A stretch of 64,000 bases of DNA from NCBI GenBank assembly GCA_007922195.1, contig ML682003.1:3676289-3740288 (forward strand). The letters run 5' to 3'. A program made the position numbers and the translations under genes. The stretch comes from Podocnemis expansa. Its lineage: Eukaryota > Chordata > Testudines > Podocnemididae. The notes below the pieces were generated by a model that saw only the letters and a program-made list of their open reading frames with translations, did no database searches and was not told where the DNA came from. Positions 1-11,454 of the stretch are shown here, one piece after another. Each line of letters starts with the position of its first letter. The stretch's first letter is position 1.

Positions 1-126
1 CCTTGCAAAAGTGTGGTTCATGCCTCAGTCTGGTCTTCCTAAGGGAACTGAACTAGATGTTGAGAGAGGATGCACAGAGTTTTAATGTATGTAGATTAAG
101 AATGGACCCTGATACCCAAGTGATGA

Positions 127-410
127 GTTCCAGAGAAGTAGCTGTGTTACTCTACTTCAGCAAAATGAACAAGGAGTCTTTTAAAGACGAACAAATTTAT
201 ATATCTCATGAGCTTTTGTGGGCACAATCTCACTTCATCAGATGAATACAATGGAAAAAACAGCATGTTAGCTGCAAATATACAGATACGGAGAAGAATG
301 GGTCAAAACATTAATTCGAACAGATCCAAAGGGACAGACTGCTATTTAAAACTCATGTGAGAAATAAACTTGTCAATCTTTAAAAGTCCCACAGACTCCT
401 TGTTTGTTTT
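127..410. mobile_element. Penelope-type foldback insertion, copy 1
   Basis: The left arm (about 127-235) starts with a degenerate form of the family end (GTTCCAGAGAAGTAGC, then CTACTTCAGCAAAATGAAC) and runs through ACAAATTTAT to a stretch like CATGAGCTTTTGTGGG. The right arm (about 361-410) is the reverse complement of the outer part (AATCTTTAAAAGTCCCACAG, then CTCCTTGTTTGTTTT). The sequence AGTGATG occurs just outside both ends (119-125 and 416-422) and may be a short target duplication. No protein is encoded. I assign it to the terminal repeat of a Penelope-like retroelement because the same text forms the ends of such elements in sauropsid genomes. The centre between the arms is not recognised. 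Confidence 0.6.
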
Positions 411-1470
411 ACCTGAGTGATGGACACCTTAGCATGTTAACACATAAGGAAGTTTTCAGAATAATAAAGCAATAACACAACTTTCCCTGGGCAGAAGAGA
501 CCACTTGAATTACATGCCTCCATTGTCCTTCACTTACACGGGTTCAGAGAAAATATTTTAATGTGGAGAGTCATATTGTCAAGTGGACCTACATGCTAGT
601 TCAATGATTCCTGACTTTTTCAGCTCAAGACCTACAAATATAATTTGAACAACCCCCAAGGGCTACCAGTCTCCATCAGCATTCCACCTTCTCCCCTAAC
701 CCTGAAATGCAGCCAGAAAGACGTTCAGTGAAGAGGGTGTCCCATCCCCCTGACTGCATCAGAGAGACCATGCACCACACCTGGATTCTGAAGCTGCAGC
801 TTGCTTTTGCAGCCAGGGAGATAGGAGATCAGAGCTCCACGCTCTCTCTCACTCCATCAAGGACCGCAGCGCCAAAGACCAAGAAGAGCTCTTTGCTGTG
901 ACTCCTACCACAGCCAAGGAGAGGGGAGCACTGATCTCCTGTCCCCTTACCTGCACAGCAAGGAGCCTGCACCAGCAGCATGCTCCACCTGGGTACTTAC
1001 ACAGCAGCCCCCTTTTGCAGCCAGTGGGAGGAGAGCTGCAGGCCAGGGGTTGGAAACCACTGTGGTAGTCATTGTTATGTCCCCATTTTGCCTTAGTCGT
1101 GAGTTGTGAACCAGAGTCCCTGATAGGTTTGTACTCATTTACAGATGGAAGGGACTCAGAATAAAAAACCACCACACTCCGCAAGTTGTGGTGCCTACGT
1201 CACATCTGCGTTTATTCGTCCTACTTTCCACAGAAAGGAAACGCTAAAAACAACCATCTGATACAAAAGGAAGTCGGTTTAGAACTCGATATTATATACA
1301 TGGCATTTATAGTTAGCAAAGTAACTTGGATGCATGAGGCACTAGAAATTCAAAGCTAAAGTGAAGTTTTGAATGGGGAGAGGAAGGATGGTTTAATGTC
1401 TAAGGGATTATAAAGGGTTTCTGGAAGCTATTCCCATTCCTGCCCCAAATTACGCGACCTTGTAGACATC
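411..1470. other. Unassigned sequence
   Basis: No gene or confident repeat is visible. The open frames on both strands near 700-1180 overlap each other, lack splice context and have no recognisable domain, so I treat them as chance. The text near 1038-1056 (CAGGGGTTGGAAACC) resembles a single hAT-type terminal sequence, but no partner end was found. Confidence 0.4.
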
Positions 1471-1560
1471 ACCTAAACTCTGTGCCTCAGTTTCCCTCTG
1501 TACCAAGAAGAGGGCTGAGTGGCTTAGATTTGGAAATGCCTGAAAAGCATCTTGAGATTC
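1471..1560 (+). repeat. MIR-like SINE fragment
   Basis: CTGTGCCTCAGTTTCCCTCT followed by GTACCAAGAAG and, further on, CATCTTGAGATTC follow the conserved core of MIR-type SINEs. Only the core and part of the 3' side are readable, so this is an old, truncated copy without visible target duplications. Confidence 0.55.
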
Positions 1561-3354
1561 TTGTCTGAAACGAATTGCTGGTGCTCAAAGAACCTCTCTT
1601 GGGTACCTATAAAAACCACTCACCTTCAAAGAGCACAAGCCTGTTCCAGAGCTGCACAATGGCTTGCACGGACAGGACTGTACTTAAGGTGTCAATTAGT
1701 TTGTTGTGCTGTGAGGGCTCTTTGCTTCCATTTGCATTAGATTGCAGGGTTTTACTAGAAAGATCTGTAATACAGACACCTGCATTCAGTCTTGTTCTAA
1801 ATACAGAGACGCAGTAAACCTTCTTTGGAAAATGTGCATGAAAAGGCCTCATTAAAGCTACCCACCCAAAGATGGTTGGTGCAGTCACTTGCCTCTAGTT
1901 AAGTACTTTAAAAGGTAAGTGTTGCATGATTTGATTGGCTGTGATGCTTCACCTGCTATACTGGATAAAAACAAACCAGTACAGCCAAGCAGCTTTTTAA
2001 CAGAACATGGAATTACTTCCACCTAAGCTAAAATCAAAGCCCAGTGTAACGGCTAATCATATATAGGGACTCTGAAGCAATCTTTGCTAACTTGAAAGTA
2101 CTTAACCTGGTTTCCCACAAATGAATTAGAAGTCATGTACAACAGCAAAGATCCTTACAAGGTAAACTCCACCCAAAGTTCTGCCTACAAGAAACTAAGA
2201 TGAACACACACTTGACACTATACAAGGAATTCCATGACTGTAGATGTTATTTTGAATGATGTTCCCTGATGTGGTTAGAAATAGAGCATTTGCTTGCTCA
2301 GACAGATAGGGCTGTACCTGTAATCCCTATATACACGTGGCATAGTGAGAATGGTTAGGAACATAGGATTTATGTACTTTGATTTCAACACACTAAACAT
2401 AAAAGAATGCCAATAAAACATCACTGATCTAGACACAAGGCCTGTATACAGAACCATCCAATATTTTCTTTTCATCTCTGGTAAGAGAAAAAACCTCACA
2501 TACTCATTTAAATTTCCATCTCTGGCTTGCCAGAAGAGATGCACAAAATTCAGTGAAGCTGATGCAGTGCTCAGGGCACACAGACGCTGCTGTGTTAATA
2601 TCTTACATCTATCATGTTGCAAAGCACACTAAAAGAAGCTTACTGCAAGTTACGCTTATTTTTCTCCCCCTGTGTTAGCAGCAAATTGTGTATATGCAAA
2701 CTGCTGAAGAGAAAGCTGCCCCGTCAAGACATTAGGTAATTCTCACTGACAAACATTTTCTAGAAGCCACTGCCTATGAGTTGGAACTGAATGCTGAAAG
2801 CGCATTAATCTCAGTGGAATCACTTTGTGGCCCCTGGCTTTGCTATTCTCACAAGCATCTTGGTTAATTTAGCAGATCAGTGATCACTGAACTGCGATGT
2901 ACACTACTTTGTGTCTGAGCAAGTAACATCCACTCACACACAGTACAACATGGGTGGTTGAGTGTGAGTGAACTACATGGAAACAGACTGGGCTGCACTG
3001 GAAGTAAAATCCTTTTACCCCAAAACCCTTGTTTGGGTCAGGAAGTGTTTATACCTTCTCTGTATCTGGAAGATAAACATCCTAAATACAAAGCTAAGAG
3101 CTCCAGAACTCCATGCCCATCATTATGTGGACAGAGTGATCTGTGTCTTGAATGCACATTTAGCCCTTCAGTTTAATTCTCTGGAATAAATGCAGCTTGA
3201 GGGACAAGAGCATGATTTCCATTCCTTACTTGGCCTTACTCATACAGACTGGGGTAAGCTGTTACCTGGAACTCATCTCAAACTAGCGACAGTTTCAGGG
3301 CTTGTGCAGACAAGACTTAAGAATCTGTGTTTAGTGCAATTCTAACAAATCTAC
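1561..3354. other. Unassigned sequence
   Basis: Moderately AT-rich sequence. The frame at 2275-2622 on the minus strand (115 codons) has no recognisable domain and no supporting splice context. I see no repeat that I can name. Confidence 0.4.
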
Positions 3355-3626
3355 TAATGACCAGTTACAGAGGGGTAGCCGTGTTAGCGTGTGTACAGCA
3401 AAAACAACAAGAGTCCTATGGCACCTTAAAGACTAATAAATTTCTTTGGGCATAAGATTTTGTGCACTACAACCCAATTTGTTAGATGCACCTTACGCCC
3501 AAAGAAATTTATTAGTCCTTAAGGTGCCACAAGACTAGCATTTTTTTAATGTCCAGTTAAACCAAAGAGAGTCCTTTTGCTGTATACAGACTAACACGGC
3601 TACCCTCTGAAACTAATAACCAGTTA
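3355..3626. mobile_element. Penelope-type foldback insertion with 13 bp target duplication
   Basis: The left arm begins with GAGGGGTAGCCGTGTTAGCG and contains CACCTTAAAGACTAATAAAT. The right arm returns as TTATTAGTCCTTAAGGTGCC and ends GACTAACACGGCTACCCTCT, so the insertion is an inverted repeat of its own end. TAATGACCAGTTA at 3355-3367 and TAATAACCAGTTA at 3614-3626 flank it (12 of 13 match). Variable-length target duplications are typical of Penelope-like elements. It encodes nothing. Confidence 0.75.
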
Positions 3627-4030
3627 ATGTTCCAGAGTTGCAGCATGTTGCCTGACTTTTTCTGGACCATTGTTTTCTCTCTTTATCAGAGTTACAAGCC
3701 ACTAAGTGATTACTAACTACAGAGGCCCCTGTTCAAAAGATACCCTTTGCCCAATAGTTACCACCACACAAATCACACCCCTTGTATCTGAGCAGAGAAT
3801 AGCTGTCCAGTAGCTACTGACCAATACTAACTCTTTAATAGCGACCATTGCCCTTTATAAATATTTCATTCTTTATAAGGGGAAAAGAAGTCAGTGCCTG
3901 AACATTCAAGGGAATCAGCAATAACCCTACTTAGAGTGTTTTAGTTGAGCATGCTCCTCAGTGTGGTTTGCCTCTCTCAACGAGGAGGCAGAGGTGAGAA
4001 GGCAAGTTTCAGAACCACTGACAGACCAGT
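3627..4030. other. Unassigned sequence
   Basis: No gene or named repeat seen. The overlapping open frames here are short and run on opposite strands. Confidence 0.4.
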
Positions 4031-4311
4031 AAGGGCATGTCTTCACTGATGGTGGCAAAATCACCACCGTCAGCCTGATGTTCCAGGCGTGATTAGCAGC
4101 ACGTAGGTACTCGCCACTGCACTCTGGAGGATTGGCGCCAGAAGTCCTGCCCCCTAACAGATGCAGCTGAAAGCCAACCACAAGCCATTTGTGGTCAGCT
4201 TTCAGCAGAGCATCCCAGCAAGCTTAGAAAGTCACCAACAGATATTCAAAGCATTTTACGTGCCTTGCATGTCTGTCAGTCGACTGACCTCCAAGCGTAG
4301 ACTAGGGCTAA
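4031..4311. mobile_element. Possible degenerate MITE
   Basis: The left edge AAGGGCATGTCTTCACT and the right edge AGCGTAGACTAGGGCTAAG are loosely inverted (about 11 of 18 positions). They resemble the TGTCTACACT-type ends of common sauropsid DNA-transposon derivatives. Near the right edge is a short palindrome, GTCAGTCGACTGAC. No coding capacity. This could equally be chance similarity. Confidence 0.3.
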
Positions 4312-4784
4312 GTCTAAAGGATCTTCTTCCATTTGGAGGTGTTTCACCAAGTTGCCAATGAAAGGGCTTCTGAAGAAAGCGCCAGGCTAAAGGCAATCAT
4401 ATGTCATGAAAGGGACCCAGATCGGGACAACAGCACTGTTCCTCATTGTGCCTCAGAGACACTAGCCAGGGGGCTGCACTCTAGGGAAAATATAAATTCT
4501 CAAAGAAACATTGAAATGGACCTACACAGGCAGACCAGGAGCCTGTACCGTTCTCTGTGTAGGAAAGCACAACTTTCCCATTCAAATTCAGCTGCGAGAA
4601 TCTCTGGGACTGGCGGCTTGGTGTGAGAAAACCTGGAACTGACTAAACTTTATAGTTGATGGTCCAAATAATATTTCAAAATGTTATAGGATTTTTTAAT
4701 CTTTCTTCGAAAATCAAAGCTGCACTTACAGTAGGGTGGGAGTGGCACAGTAACAGACAGGCGAGATCTCAGAGGCCTTTAGCT

Positions 4785-4971
4785 CAGGAGCCTCAAACAT
4801 GTGGCCCATGGGCTGCATGTGGCCCCCAAAGTTATTTCCTGCAGCCTGCAATGACACTGCCATTACCAATATCTGCAATATCATTACAGGAAAAGGTTTC
4901 AGTGGTGCGGCCCATGGGCTAACGTACTAGTCTCATGCTGCCCTCAGGGTGATTTGAGTTTGAGACCCCTG
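4785..4971. mobile_element. hAT-like MITE (GTTTGAGACCCCTG end), copy 1
   Basis: 187 bp with a left end CAGGAGCCTCAAAC and a right end GTTTGAGACCCCTG. The flanking 8-mers CTTTAGCT and CTTTAAAC share 5 of 8 bases, weak support for the 8 bp duplication expected of hAT transposition. The interior (TTATTTCCTGCAGCCTGCAA) is nearly identical to the copy at 27683-27852. It is non-autonomous with no open frame of note. Confidence 0.72.
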
Positions 4972-5053
4972 CTTTAAACTGTAGTTTTAGCTCCTCCATT
5001 TGAGAATGCAGCATGGTCATCCCAAAGGCCTAACAATAAAATCTCATCTGCAT

Positions 5054-5114
5054 CACACACACACACACCCGCACACACACACACACACCCGCACACACAC
5101 ACACACACACACAC
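5054..5114 (+). repeat. CA microsatellite with CCCG interruptions
   Basis: A CA-dinucleotide run interrupted twice by CCCG, so that the block ACCCGCACACAC is itself repeated. It produces long His-Thr frames on the plus strand and Cys-Val frames on the minus strand, neither a gene. Confidence 0.97.
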
Positions 5115-5710
5115 CAGCTCACATGCTGTATTTACATGCACACACCTTGTGCTACCAATGCTTGGGTGACATCTCTGAAGAAACTGGGGACACAAATTAA
5201 CAAGGTCAAAATCCAAACTGAGGGGGTGACAGTTTCACCTTTGTGCCGTTGGCCACTGGAATCTTCTCTGGCTTTGTTCCCATTCTCTCTGTGCCAGGAA
5301 GAATCTAAATGGTGACTTCTCTTAACACTGCCTCCACCCTGTCCTCTATGCCCAGAACCCCAGGAAGATCGGTCACTTATCAGCGAGGGCTTATGACCTG
5401 AAAAATGTTTATTTCTAGAAAAGTCAAAGTTAATGGGGGGGAAAGTCCCAAATGGAGCTGTAATCTGCTCCAATAACCTTTAGAGCTGTTTCCCCCGCTG
5501 GAGACAGAAAGACTGAGGGAAAGGCGCCAGGAAGTTACATTACTGCTTCAGCAGTTTTATTATCTGTCTTCACCCTGCTTGCAAAAGACACAGTCCAGAG
5601 TGGTGCATGGCATGCTGCAGAATACCTGCTCTACCTGGGCATGGGGGCGGGAGAGCAGAAGGTACGACACAGTCTCTGCCTGCATTCACCTACGGACGAG
5701 GCATGGGAAC
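5115..5710. other. Unassigned sequence
   Basis: No recognised repeat or gene. The minus-strand frame at 5132-5473 has no domain I can identify. Confidence 0.4.
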
Positions 5711-5992
5711 CTGCTAACCTATGTTCCAAAGGGGCAGCCAAGTTAGTCTAGTTCAGCAAAACAAGCAAGGAGTCCTGTGGCCCTTAAAGACTAATAAATT
5801 TTATTTATCACGTGAGCTTTCATGGGAGAAAATCCCACTTCGTCAGACACTTTGAAGATGGTGGAGCTTACAGAATGGGAATCTTCAAAGTGTCTGACGA
5901 AGTGGGATTTTCTCCCACGAAATCTCACACAATAAATAAATTTGTTAGTCTTTAAGGGCCACAGGATCCCTTGATTGTTCTGCTAACCTATG
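5711..5992. mobile_element. Penelope-type foldback insertion with 13 bp flanking repeat
   Basis: The left arm starts CCAAAGGGGCAGCCAAGTTA and runs to TTTGAAGATGGTGGAG. After a short turn the right arm is its reverse complement, ending GTTAGTCTTTAAGGGCCACA. CTGCTAACCTATG occurs exactly at 5711-5723 and 5980-5992. Its first bases may overlap the element end, so the true duplication could be a little shorter. The right arm carries the best hammerhead-like core in the window: CTGACGA at 5894-5900, a hairpin GTGGG/CCCAC at 5902-5918, and GAAA at 5919-5922. Confidence 0.78.
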
Positions 5993-6849
5993 GTTACCTT
6001 GAACAAGTCAGCTGTTATTTTTCACTTCTGCACAAGAAGGTTAATTCCTTAGCCTTTCACCCTCAGGCTTCCATTTTGCATGGGCTACCATTTAAATGAG
6101 TCTGGAGAGTTCATCCAGTCTCCAGTGGACATTTGTCTGCAACAGAATTTTATACAACGGAGTCTCTTCTTAAGCATAGGGCTGTCCAAGATTACAGAGA
6201 TGTGCGCCATCAAGCCTGAATCTCTCTGCCAATGCCTGGGACAGGTAGCTCAGACACTGCCAACCTCTGCTCTGCCCATCTCTGGTCCCTGCTCTCTTAT
6301 CTTCAGGTGGCATAAGAGATCCAAAAATGGATTGGAGAAGAGCCACAATGCACCTCATGTCGGAGCAGGAGGGAGAAAAAAATTATGTGAATTGCTGAGC
6401 AGATACAAGCGATTGCCATACAGAAGGAAAAGGGTGTCATCTAGAACTTAATTGCCCAAATCATGCCTTTATAAAAGCCTCGTTCCCTTCCTAAAGCCAG
6501 CCCTACTGATTTAAACGGGATTCACTGGACTTCCAAATCGTTATCTAGTTCAGGCAATAACACTCTGCTCATCTCTCCTACACCTGCTTAAAGTGACATT
6601 CGCCTCACCAGCTAAAAGCCTGAGCAAAAGGCAAAGACAGGGGCATCATGGTGTGAGAGAGAGTGTGAAGGAAGGAGAACATATCTAAAGAAGGGCAGGG
6701 TGCCTCTCAAAACAGCATGTCGCTTTTAATTCACAGCAGTGTCACAGCACTCCACTCAATTGTTACCCTAATGGAAAGGATGGCCTTTGGAAACGAACTG
6801 TATTGAGAAGAGGAGGATAAAATTAATGAGATAATAGCTAGGCCAAGGA
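5993..6849. other. Unassigned sequence
   Basis: No gene or named repeat. The 123-codon plus-strand frame at 6080-6451 shows no known domain and is opposed by a minus-strand frame. Confidence 0.4.
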
Positions 6850-7240
6850 CCTGAAGAATACGCTAGTGCTCAACACGAAGGCCTTGTAATTCCTTTTCTA
6901 CAACACAAGCCCTCAGATCTAAAGACTTTTCCCATCCGTCCGGCAGGCCTGCTCCGGCAGGAAATTTCATTAACGCTGGAAAATAGGAGAGGTATTAAGC
7001 GTGGATAATGAAGGCCAGAGAGTGAACAGTGCCTTAAGATAGTCTTCTTTCTAGCCTTTGTAATGGGAGGCATGAACTTTCCCTTCAAATCCATTTCTAA
7101 TCCATTTGAAATACTACAGCAAATTATCTTCCCTTCAGCCCAAAAGCGGCCAGCCAATTTACTCCAAATAGAAGTGACAATGCACCAGAATTTATCGCCA
7201 TAACCTTGACTACACAAGGTTGAGGCTTGTCTTTCCCCCA
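6850..7240. other. Candidate conserved non-coding sequence
   Basis: Repeat-free, non-low-complexity DNA with short AT-rich motifs such as TTCATTAACG and TCCATTTGAAATAC, unlike the decayed repeats around it. Its character resembles vertebrate conserved non-coding elements, but conservation cannot be judged from one sequence. The minus-strand frame at 6870-7241 has no domain. Confidence 0.25.
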
Positions 7241-8059
7241 TCCTCTGTGTGGGGGTAGGGGAATAAAATTTTCAATGAAAAAAGGGGGCAGAGACACTGC
7301 AAAAATATCTGTTTAAAAACAGCAGAGCAGCTGTCAAAGATGAGCTGCCAATAGCAGTGAGAGGTTAAAAAACAGAATCCAATGGTTTGTTAACATGAGG
7401 CAGACACAAAGCTTTGCTCTAGGAAAATGCTGGATACCTCGAAAGTTAGGTGATGACCATGTCTGGGCTCCCTCCTTTAAATCCACTGACTACTGAACAA
7501 TAAAAACTCCATCATAATCACACACTTGGCCAGGTCTGATTTTCTTCCTTCCATTTTCTCTGCTTAAACCACTTAAGAGTTTGTTTTTATTTTTGTTTTC
7601 TGTAAGACTGAACCCCAGGAAATGGGCCTCCTCTTCCAACAGACCAGGAAGATTCAGGTGTCAGGCCAGGCCAGCAGGAAAGCAAAGGACTCAGCAAGAC
7701 AATGGTCAGCCAATCAGATAGCTTGGCTCAGTGAACTTTCCCAACTGTTCACTTGTTAACAAATGAATCTGGTTGAAAAGAGCTAAGACTAGACCCCAGG
7801 CTTTGGTTTGTGAAATTCTTAGGGTTTTGAATGAGCACCACCAAATAAATCCAATCAATTTAGGCTGGTGTAATCAAGTTGCACAGAAAAGGAATCATCC
7901 TCCAACAGACCTTACAAAGTCCATTCAAAGCTGGGCCCCCTCCTGCAGTCTCCTCCTTGTAAGGCCCTCCCATCTATGCTCTTAAATACAATCCTACAAC
8001 CGTAGAAGGCTGGACTGGTGAGCAAACTGACCTTGTTTAAAGATGAAGTGAAGGTAACT
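7241..8059. other. Unassigned sequence
   Basis: No gene or named repeat seen. The sequence just before 8060 may contain poorly preserved 5' parts of the adjoining CR1. Confidence 0.35.
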
Positions 8060-8824
8060 ACAAAATAAATAAATAAAAATGATATGTGGAGGTAAGAGGA
8101 ATCTGATTTATCAGAGTACAAATCAGAAGCTAAGAACTGTAGAAAATGTATAAGGGAAACCAAAGAACACAAGGAGAAATCAATGGCCCCAAGAGTTGAG
8201 GATAAGAAGGTGTTTTTAAAAATGCATTAAGAACAAAAAGAATCCTGAGTATGGTAATGGTCCATTACTAGATGAAAATGGCAGAATTATCAATAATAAT
8301 GCACGAAAAGCAGAAGTGTTCAATAAATACACATGCTCTGTATTGGTGGAGCACCTGATAATAGTCCCACTGTAGTCCCATAACACACTTTCCATTCTAC
8401 TGGTATCTCAGGAGGATGTTAAACAGAAGCTATTAAAGTCAGATATTTTAAAACCAGCAAGTCCAGATAACTTGCACCCAAGAGTTTTAAAAGAGCTGCC
8501 TGATGAGTTTCCTGAACTATTAATGCTGGCTTTTAATAAGCCTTGGAACAATGGGGCAGTTCTAGAGGACTGGAAGGAAGCTAGTTTTGTGGCAATTTTT
8601 AAAAATTATAAAAGGGATGAGTCAGGTAATTACAGACCTGTCAGCCTGACATCCATCCCAGACAAGATAATGGAAGAGTTAATACAGCACTTAACTAGTC
8701 AAAAATTACAGGAAAGTAACATAATTAATGTAAATCAACATGGGTTTAGGGAAAATAATTCTGTTCAAATGAACTTGGTACCTTTTTTGGTGAAATTATA
8801 AGTTTGGCTGGTAAAGGTAATAGT
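8060..8824 (+). pseudogene. CR1 LINE, reverse transcriptase part (5' piece)
   Basis: Decayed ORF2 of a CR1-type non-LTR retrotransposon. The frame at 8472-8801 reads HPRVLKELPDEFPEL, then a degenerate AIFKNYKRDESGNYRPVSLT (YKKG..D..NYRPVSLTS in the family) and NQHGFRENNS. These are the fingers/palm motifs of CR1 reverse transcriptase. Upstream sequence back to about 8060 is consistent with the preceding ORF2 but full of stops. The element is interrupted at 8825 by a Penelope-type insertion and resumes at 9155. Confidence 0.85.
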
Positions 8825-9154
8825 ACTGAAGCAAAACAAACAAGGAGTCCTGTGGTAACAAATTGATTTACTGCATGGGCTTTCATGGGAGAAAATTCTA
8901 CTTCGTCAGACACTTTGAAGATGGGGGAACTTACAGAATGGGAGGAAATAAATGTAGGTAAGTGTAACTCAAGGGAACAGGTCACACTAACAGCTAATCA
9001 AAACAGTTGTAAAGATTCAGACACTGGGGAACAGCATACAGAGAAAGATGAGGTCAAATCACCTGTTGTAATTGGAGAGAAAATCCAAAGTCCCTATTAA
9101 GTTCTGAAGCAATGCAACTGAATTTGCACATAAATTCAACTCTTGAAGTAATTT
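8825..9154. mobile_element. Penelope-type insertion inside CR1 (one arm plus interior)
   Basis: Starts near CAAAACAAACAAGGAGTCCT, continues through ACTTCGTCAGACACTTTGAA and then into interior text (GGGAACAGCATACAGAGAAA, then AAAGTCCCTATTAAGTTCTG) shared with the copy at 17074-17690. Unlike most copies it has no inverted second arm. The CR1 reading stops before it and restarts after it, and ACTGAAG on the left resembles CTTGAAG on the right. Confidence 0.7.
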
Positions 9155-9817
9155 CCTGTAAGGAGTTTGACTTGGTACCACATGACATTTTGATTAAAGA
9201 ACTGGCATGACATAAAATAACATGGCACATATTAAGTGCATTAAAAACTGGCTAATTTTCTGGTCTCAAAATGTAACTGCAAAGGGGGAAATGTCAATAA
9301 CCAGGTGTGTTTTCATGGGATCTGACAGGAATCGGCTTTTGGTTATTTGACATTTTTATGAATGACCAGAAAGAAACATAACATCCTCACCCATAAGGTT
9401 AGCAGATAACAGAAAATTGAGGGAGTGACAACAAATGAAGGTGGCAGGTCACTGACAGAGAGAGAGAGAGAGAGATTTGGATCACTTGTAAACTGGCTGT
9501 AAGCAAACTGTGTATTTTAATACAACTACCAGTAAATGTAAATGTTATACCTCTAGGAACAAAGAACGTTGGCCACCCTTACAGGGCTCCACCATGGCAC
9601 TGTAAAAGATCTGGAGGTCACAGTGACAAATCAGCTGAACACGAGTTCCCAGTGTGAGGCTGTAGCCAAAAGAGCAAAGGCAATCATCAGTGGGGGAATA
9701 TCTAGAAAGGGAGGAAGGTTTTTTCACTTGTGAATTTGGTAAATGTGTGACCACTACTGGAACTGAGTGTCCAGCTCCGGTATTCACAATACAAGAAGGA
9801 TGCTGAGAAACTGGAAA
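9155..9817 (+). pseudogene. CR1 LINE, reverse transcriptase part (middle piece)
   Basis: The CR1 frame resumes as KEFDLVPHDILIKELA, matching the family motif DFSKAFDLVPHD. It then decays through the palm domain (FLTFL-type text near 9340) and later C-terminal sequence near 9600-9800 (for example ACAAGAAGGATGCTGAGAAA). A GA run lies at 9462-9476. Many stops and small gaps make it non-functional. Confidence 0.75.
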
Positions 9818-10145
9818 GTTCCAGAGAGGCAGCGGTGTTAGTCTACTTCAGCAGAACAAACAAGGAGTCCCATGGCACTTAAAGACTAACAAATTTATTT
9901 ATCGCATGAGCTTTTGTGGGAGAAAATCCCACTTGGTTAGATGCTTTGAAGATGGGGAACTTACAGAATGGGAGGGGAAAAAAAGGAAGGGAAATGTAAG
10001 TAATCTTCACTTCCCTGCATTTATTTTCCTCCCATTCTGTAAGTTCCCCATCTTCAAGCATCTGAGGAAGCAGGATTTTCTTCCAGGAAAGCTCATGCAG
10101 TAAATATATGTGTTAGTTTTTAAAAGTGCCACAGGACTCCTTGTT
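9818..10145. mobile_element. Penelope-type foldback insertion inside CR1
   Basis: The left arm starts GTTCCAGAGAGGCAGCGGTG and passes CATGAGCTTTTGTGGGAGAA to CTTACAGAATGGGAGGGG. The right arm returns from CCTCCCATTCTGTAAGTTCC to GCCACAGGACTCCTTGTTT. Flanking CR1 text AAACTGGAAAG and AAATCTGGGATG may be a diverged target duplication. It splits the C-terminal region of the CR1 frame. Confidence 0.75.
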
Positions 10146-10545
10146 TAACAAATCTGGGATGGTTCAGAGAATGATTAAAAGACTAGAAAAACTGCCTTAC
10201 AGTGAGAGACTGAAGGAGCTCAATCTATTTAGCTTAGCAAAGAAATAGTTAAGAGGTGACTTGATCACAGTGTGTTGTTAATGGGCTCATCAATCTAGCG
10301 AAAGGTTGAACATGATCCAACGGCCAAAAGTTGAAACTACGCAAATTCAGAAATAAGGCAAAAATTTTTGACCATGTGAGTAACTAACCACTGGAACAAT
10401 TTTGTGGGAGATTCTCTGCAACAGGCAATTTTTAAATCAAGTTTGGATGTTTTCTGGAAGATCTGCTCTAGAATTTATTTGGGGAAGTTGTCTGTCAGAG
10501 GATCTCACTAAGGCTGTCGTAATGGTGTCTTCTGGCCTTACAATC
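10146..10545 (+). mobile_element. CR1 LINE, 3' piece
   Basis: GGTTCAGAGAATGATTAAAA then GAGAGACTGAAGGAGCTCAA and TATTTAGCTTAGCAAAGAAA correspond to the CR1 C-terminal motif ERLRELNLFSLAK, followed by 3' untranslated text with ACCACTGGAACAATTT. Together with 8060-8824 and 9155-9817 it makes one plus-strand CR1 broken by two Penelope-type insertions. Confidence 0.75.
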
Positions 10546-10759
10546 TTTGAATACTCCCACCCCCACCCCAACTCACCAACCAAAACTGAGTTCAGCTCTT
10601 CCTCTAGCCTTTTACTGCTTCAGGCAGTAGGTATACAAGGGTCTCCTGCCAGAGCTGAAAGCTGACATTAGTCCTCTGCCAAGATCCTGAGGGGTATAAG
10701 CATGAGCAGCAAGAGAAGTTATTTAGGAGCAGCCTTTCAAGTGCAAAGACGAGTCACAG
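10546..10759. other. Unassigned sequence between CR1 fragments
   Basis: Short spacer with a run of CCCACCCCCACCCC. No gene seen. Confidence 0.4.
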
Positions 10760-10930
10760 CATAAAATTAAGAAAGGGGGAAATTAGAATAAATAAGAAAA
10801 ACTTCCTCAGAGTCAGAGTGATCAGACTCTGCCATAATCTCCGCAAGGGCAGAAGTGGAAGCTACAGTGTTTGAGGCACCCAAAACTAGGGTGGAAATTG
10901 TCTCTAGAGATGTCCAAAGGGTAGTAAGCC
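10760..10930 (+). mobile_element. CR1-like 3' fragment
   Basis: AAACTTCCTCAGAGTCAGAG followed by TGATCAGACTCTGCCATAAT follows the CR1 3' text in which a gap and a GTGGAAGC block recur. The fragment is short and diverged. Confidence 0.5.
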
Positions 10931-11454
10931 CACAGCAGCTCCTTGGAGATGGGTCAGATGTCACCTAGCTGGTTGCCTGCCATCTCTCACACCTCCAAGT
11001 ATGGTCCAGTGACAGACGTGAAGCACTGGAACCTTCCCAGACAGGGCTACAGGACAGGACCTTGAAGAGAGAATGCCCCAGGCCTGCAATGCCAACTTTC
11101 CACAGGGAGCAAAGGGAAGTTTGAAAGCAGACTGGAAGAAGATTTCAGTGTCTGGGATGCTCAGAAGAGGGATGGAGAGATGAGGCTTTGGGGATGAAGA
11201 CTGCCTCTAGGCTTTGAGAAGAGATTGCAGGGGGGAATCTTACAACATTTCGGTGGGGACCCTTGACCATAGCAGCCCTTGGTGTTCTGGGGGATGTAAG
11301 CTTTAATTTTCCTGTAAGACATCCCCGACTTGAGCAGGCAGCCTGGCTGACAGAATACGTATGGAGGCCAAAGACTGAACAGACCGCAGCTCCTGAATTT
11401 CCTTCTCACCCTTCCAGTTAGTTCCCCCACCAGAGGCTCCTTGATGAGGCAGCG
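10931..11454. other. Unassigned sequence
   Basis: No named repeat. The minus-strand frames here are extended by the adjoining CR1 and carry no domain. Confidence 0.35.

Noticed and set aside
4974..5216. His/Thr- and Cys/Val-rich frames
   Set aside because: Products of the CA microsatellite at 5054-5114.
6080..6451. 123-codon plus-strand open frame
   Set aside because: No domain, overlapped by a minus-strand frame, surrounding sequence without gene signals.
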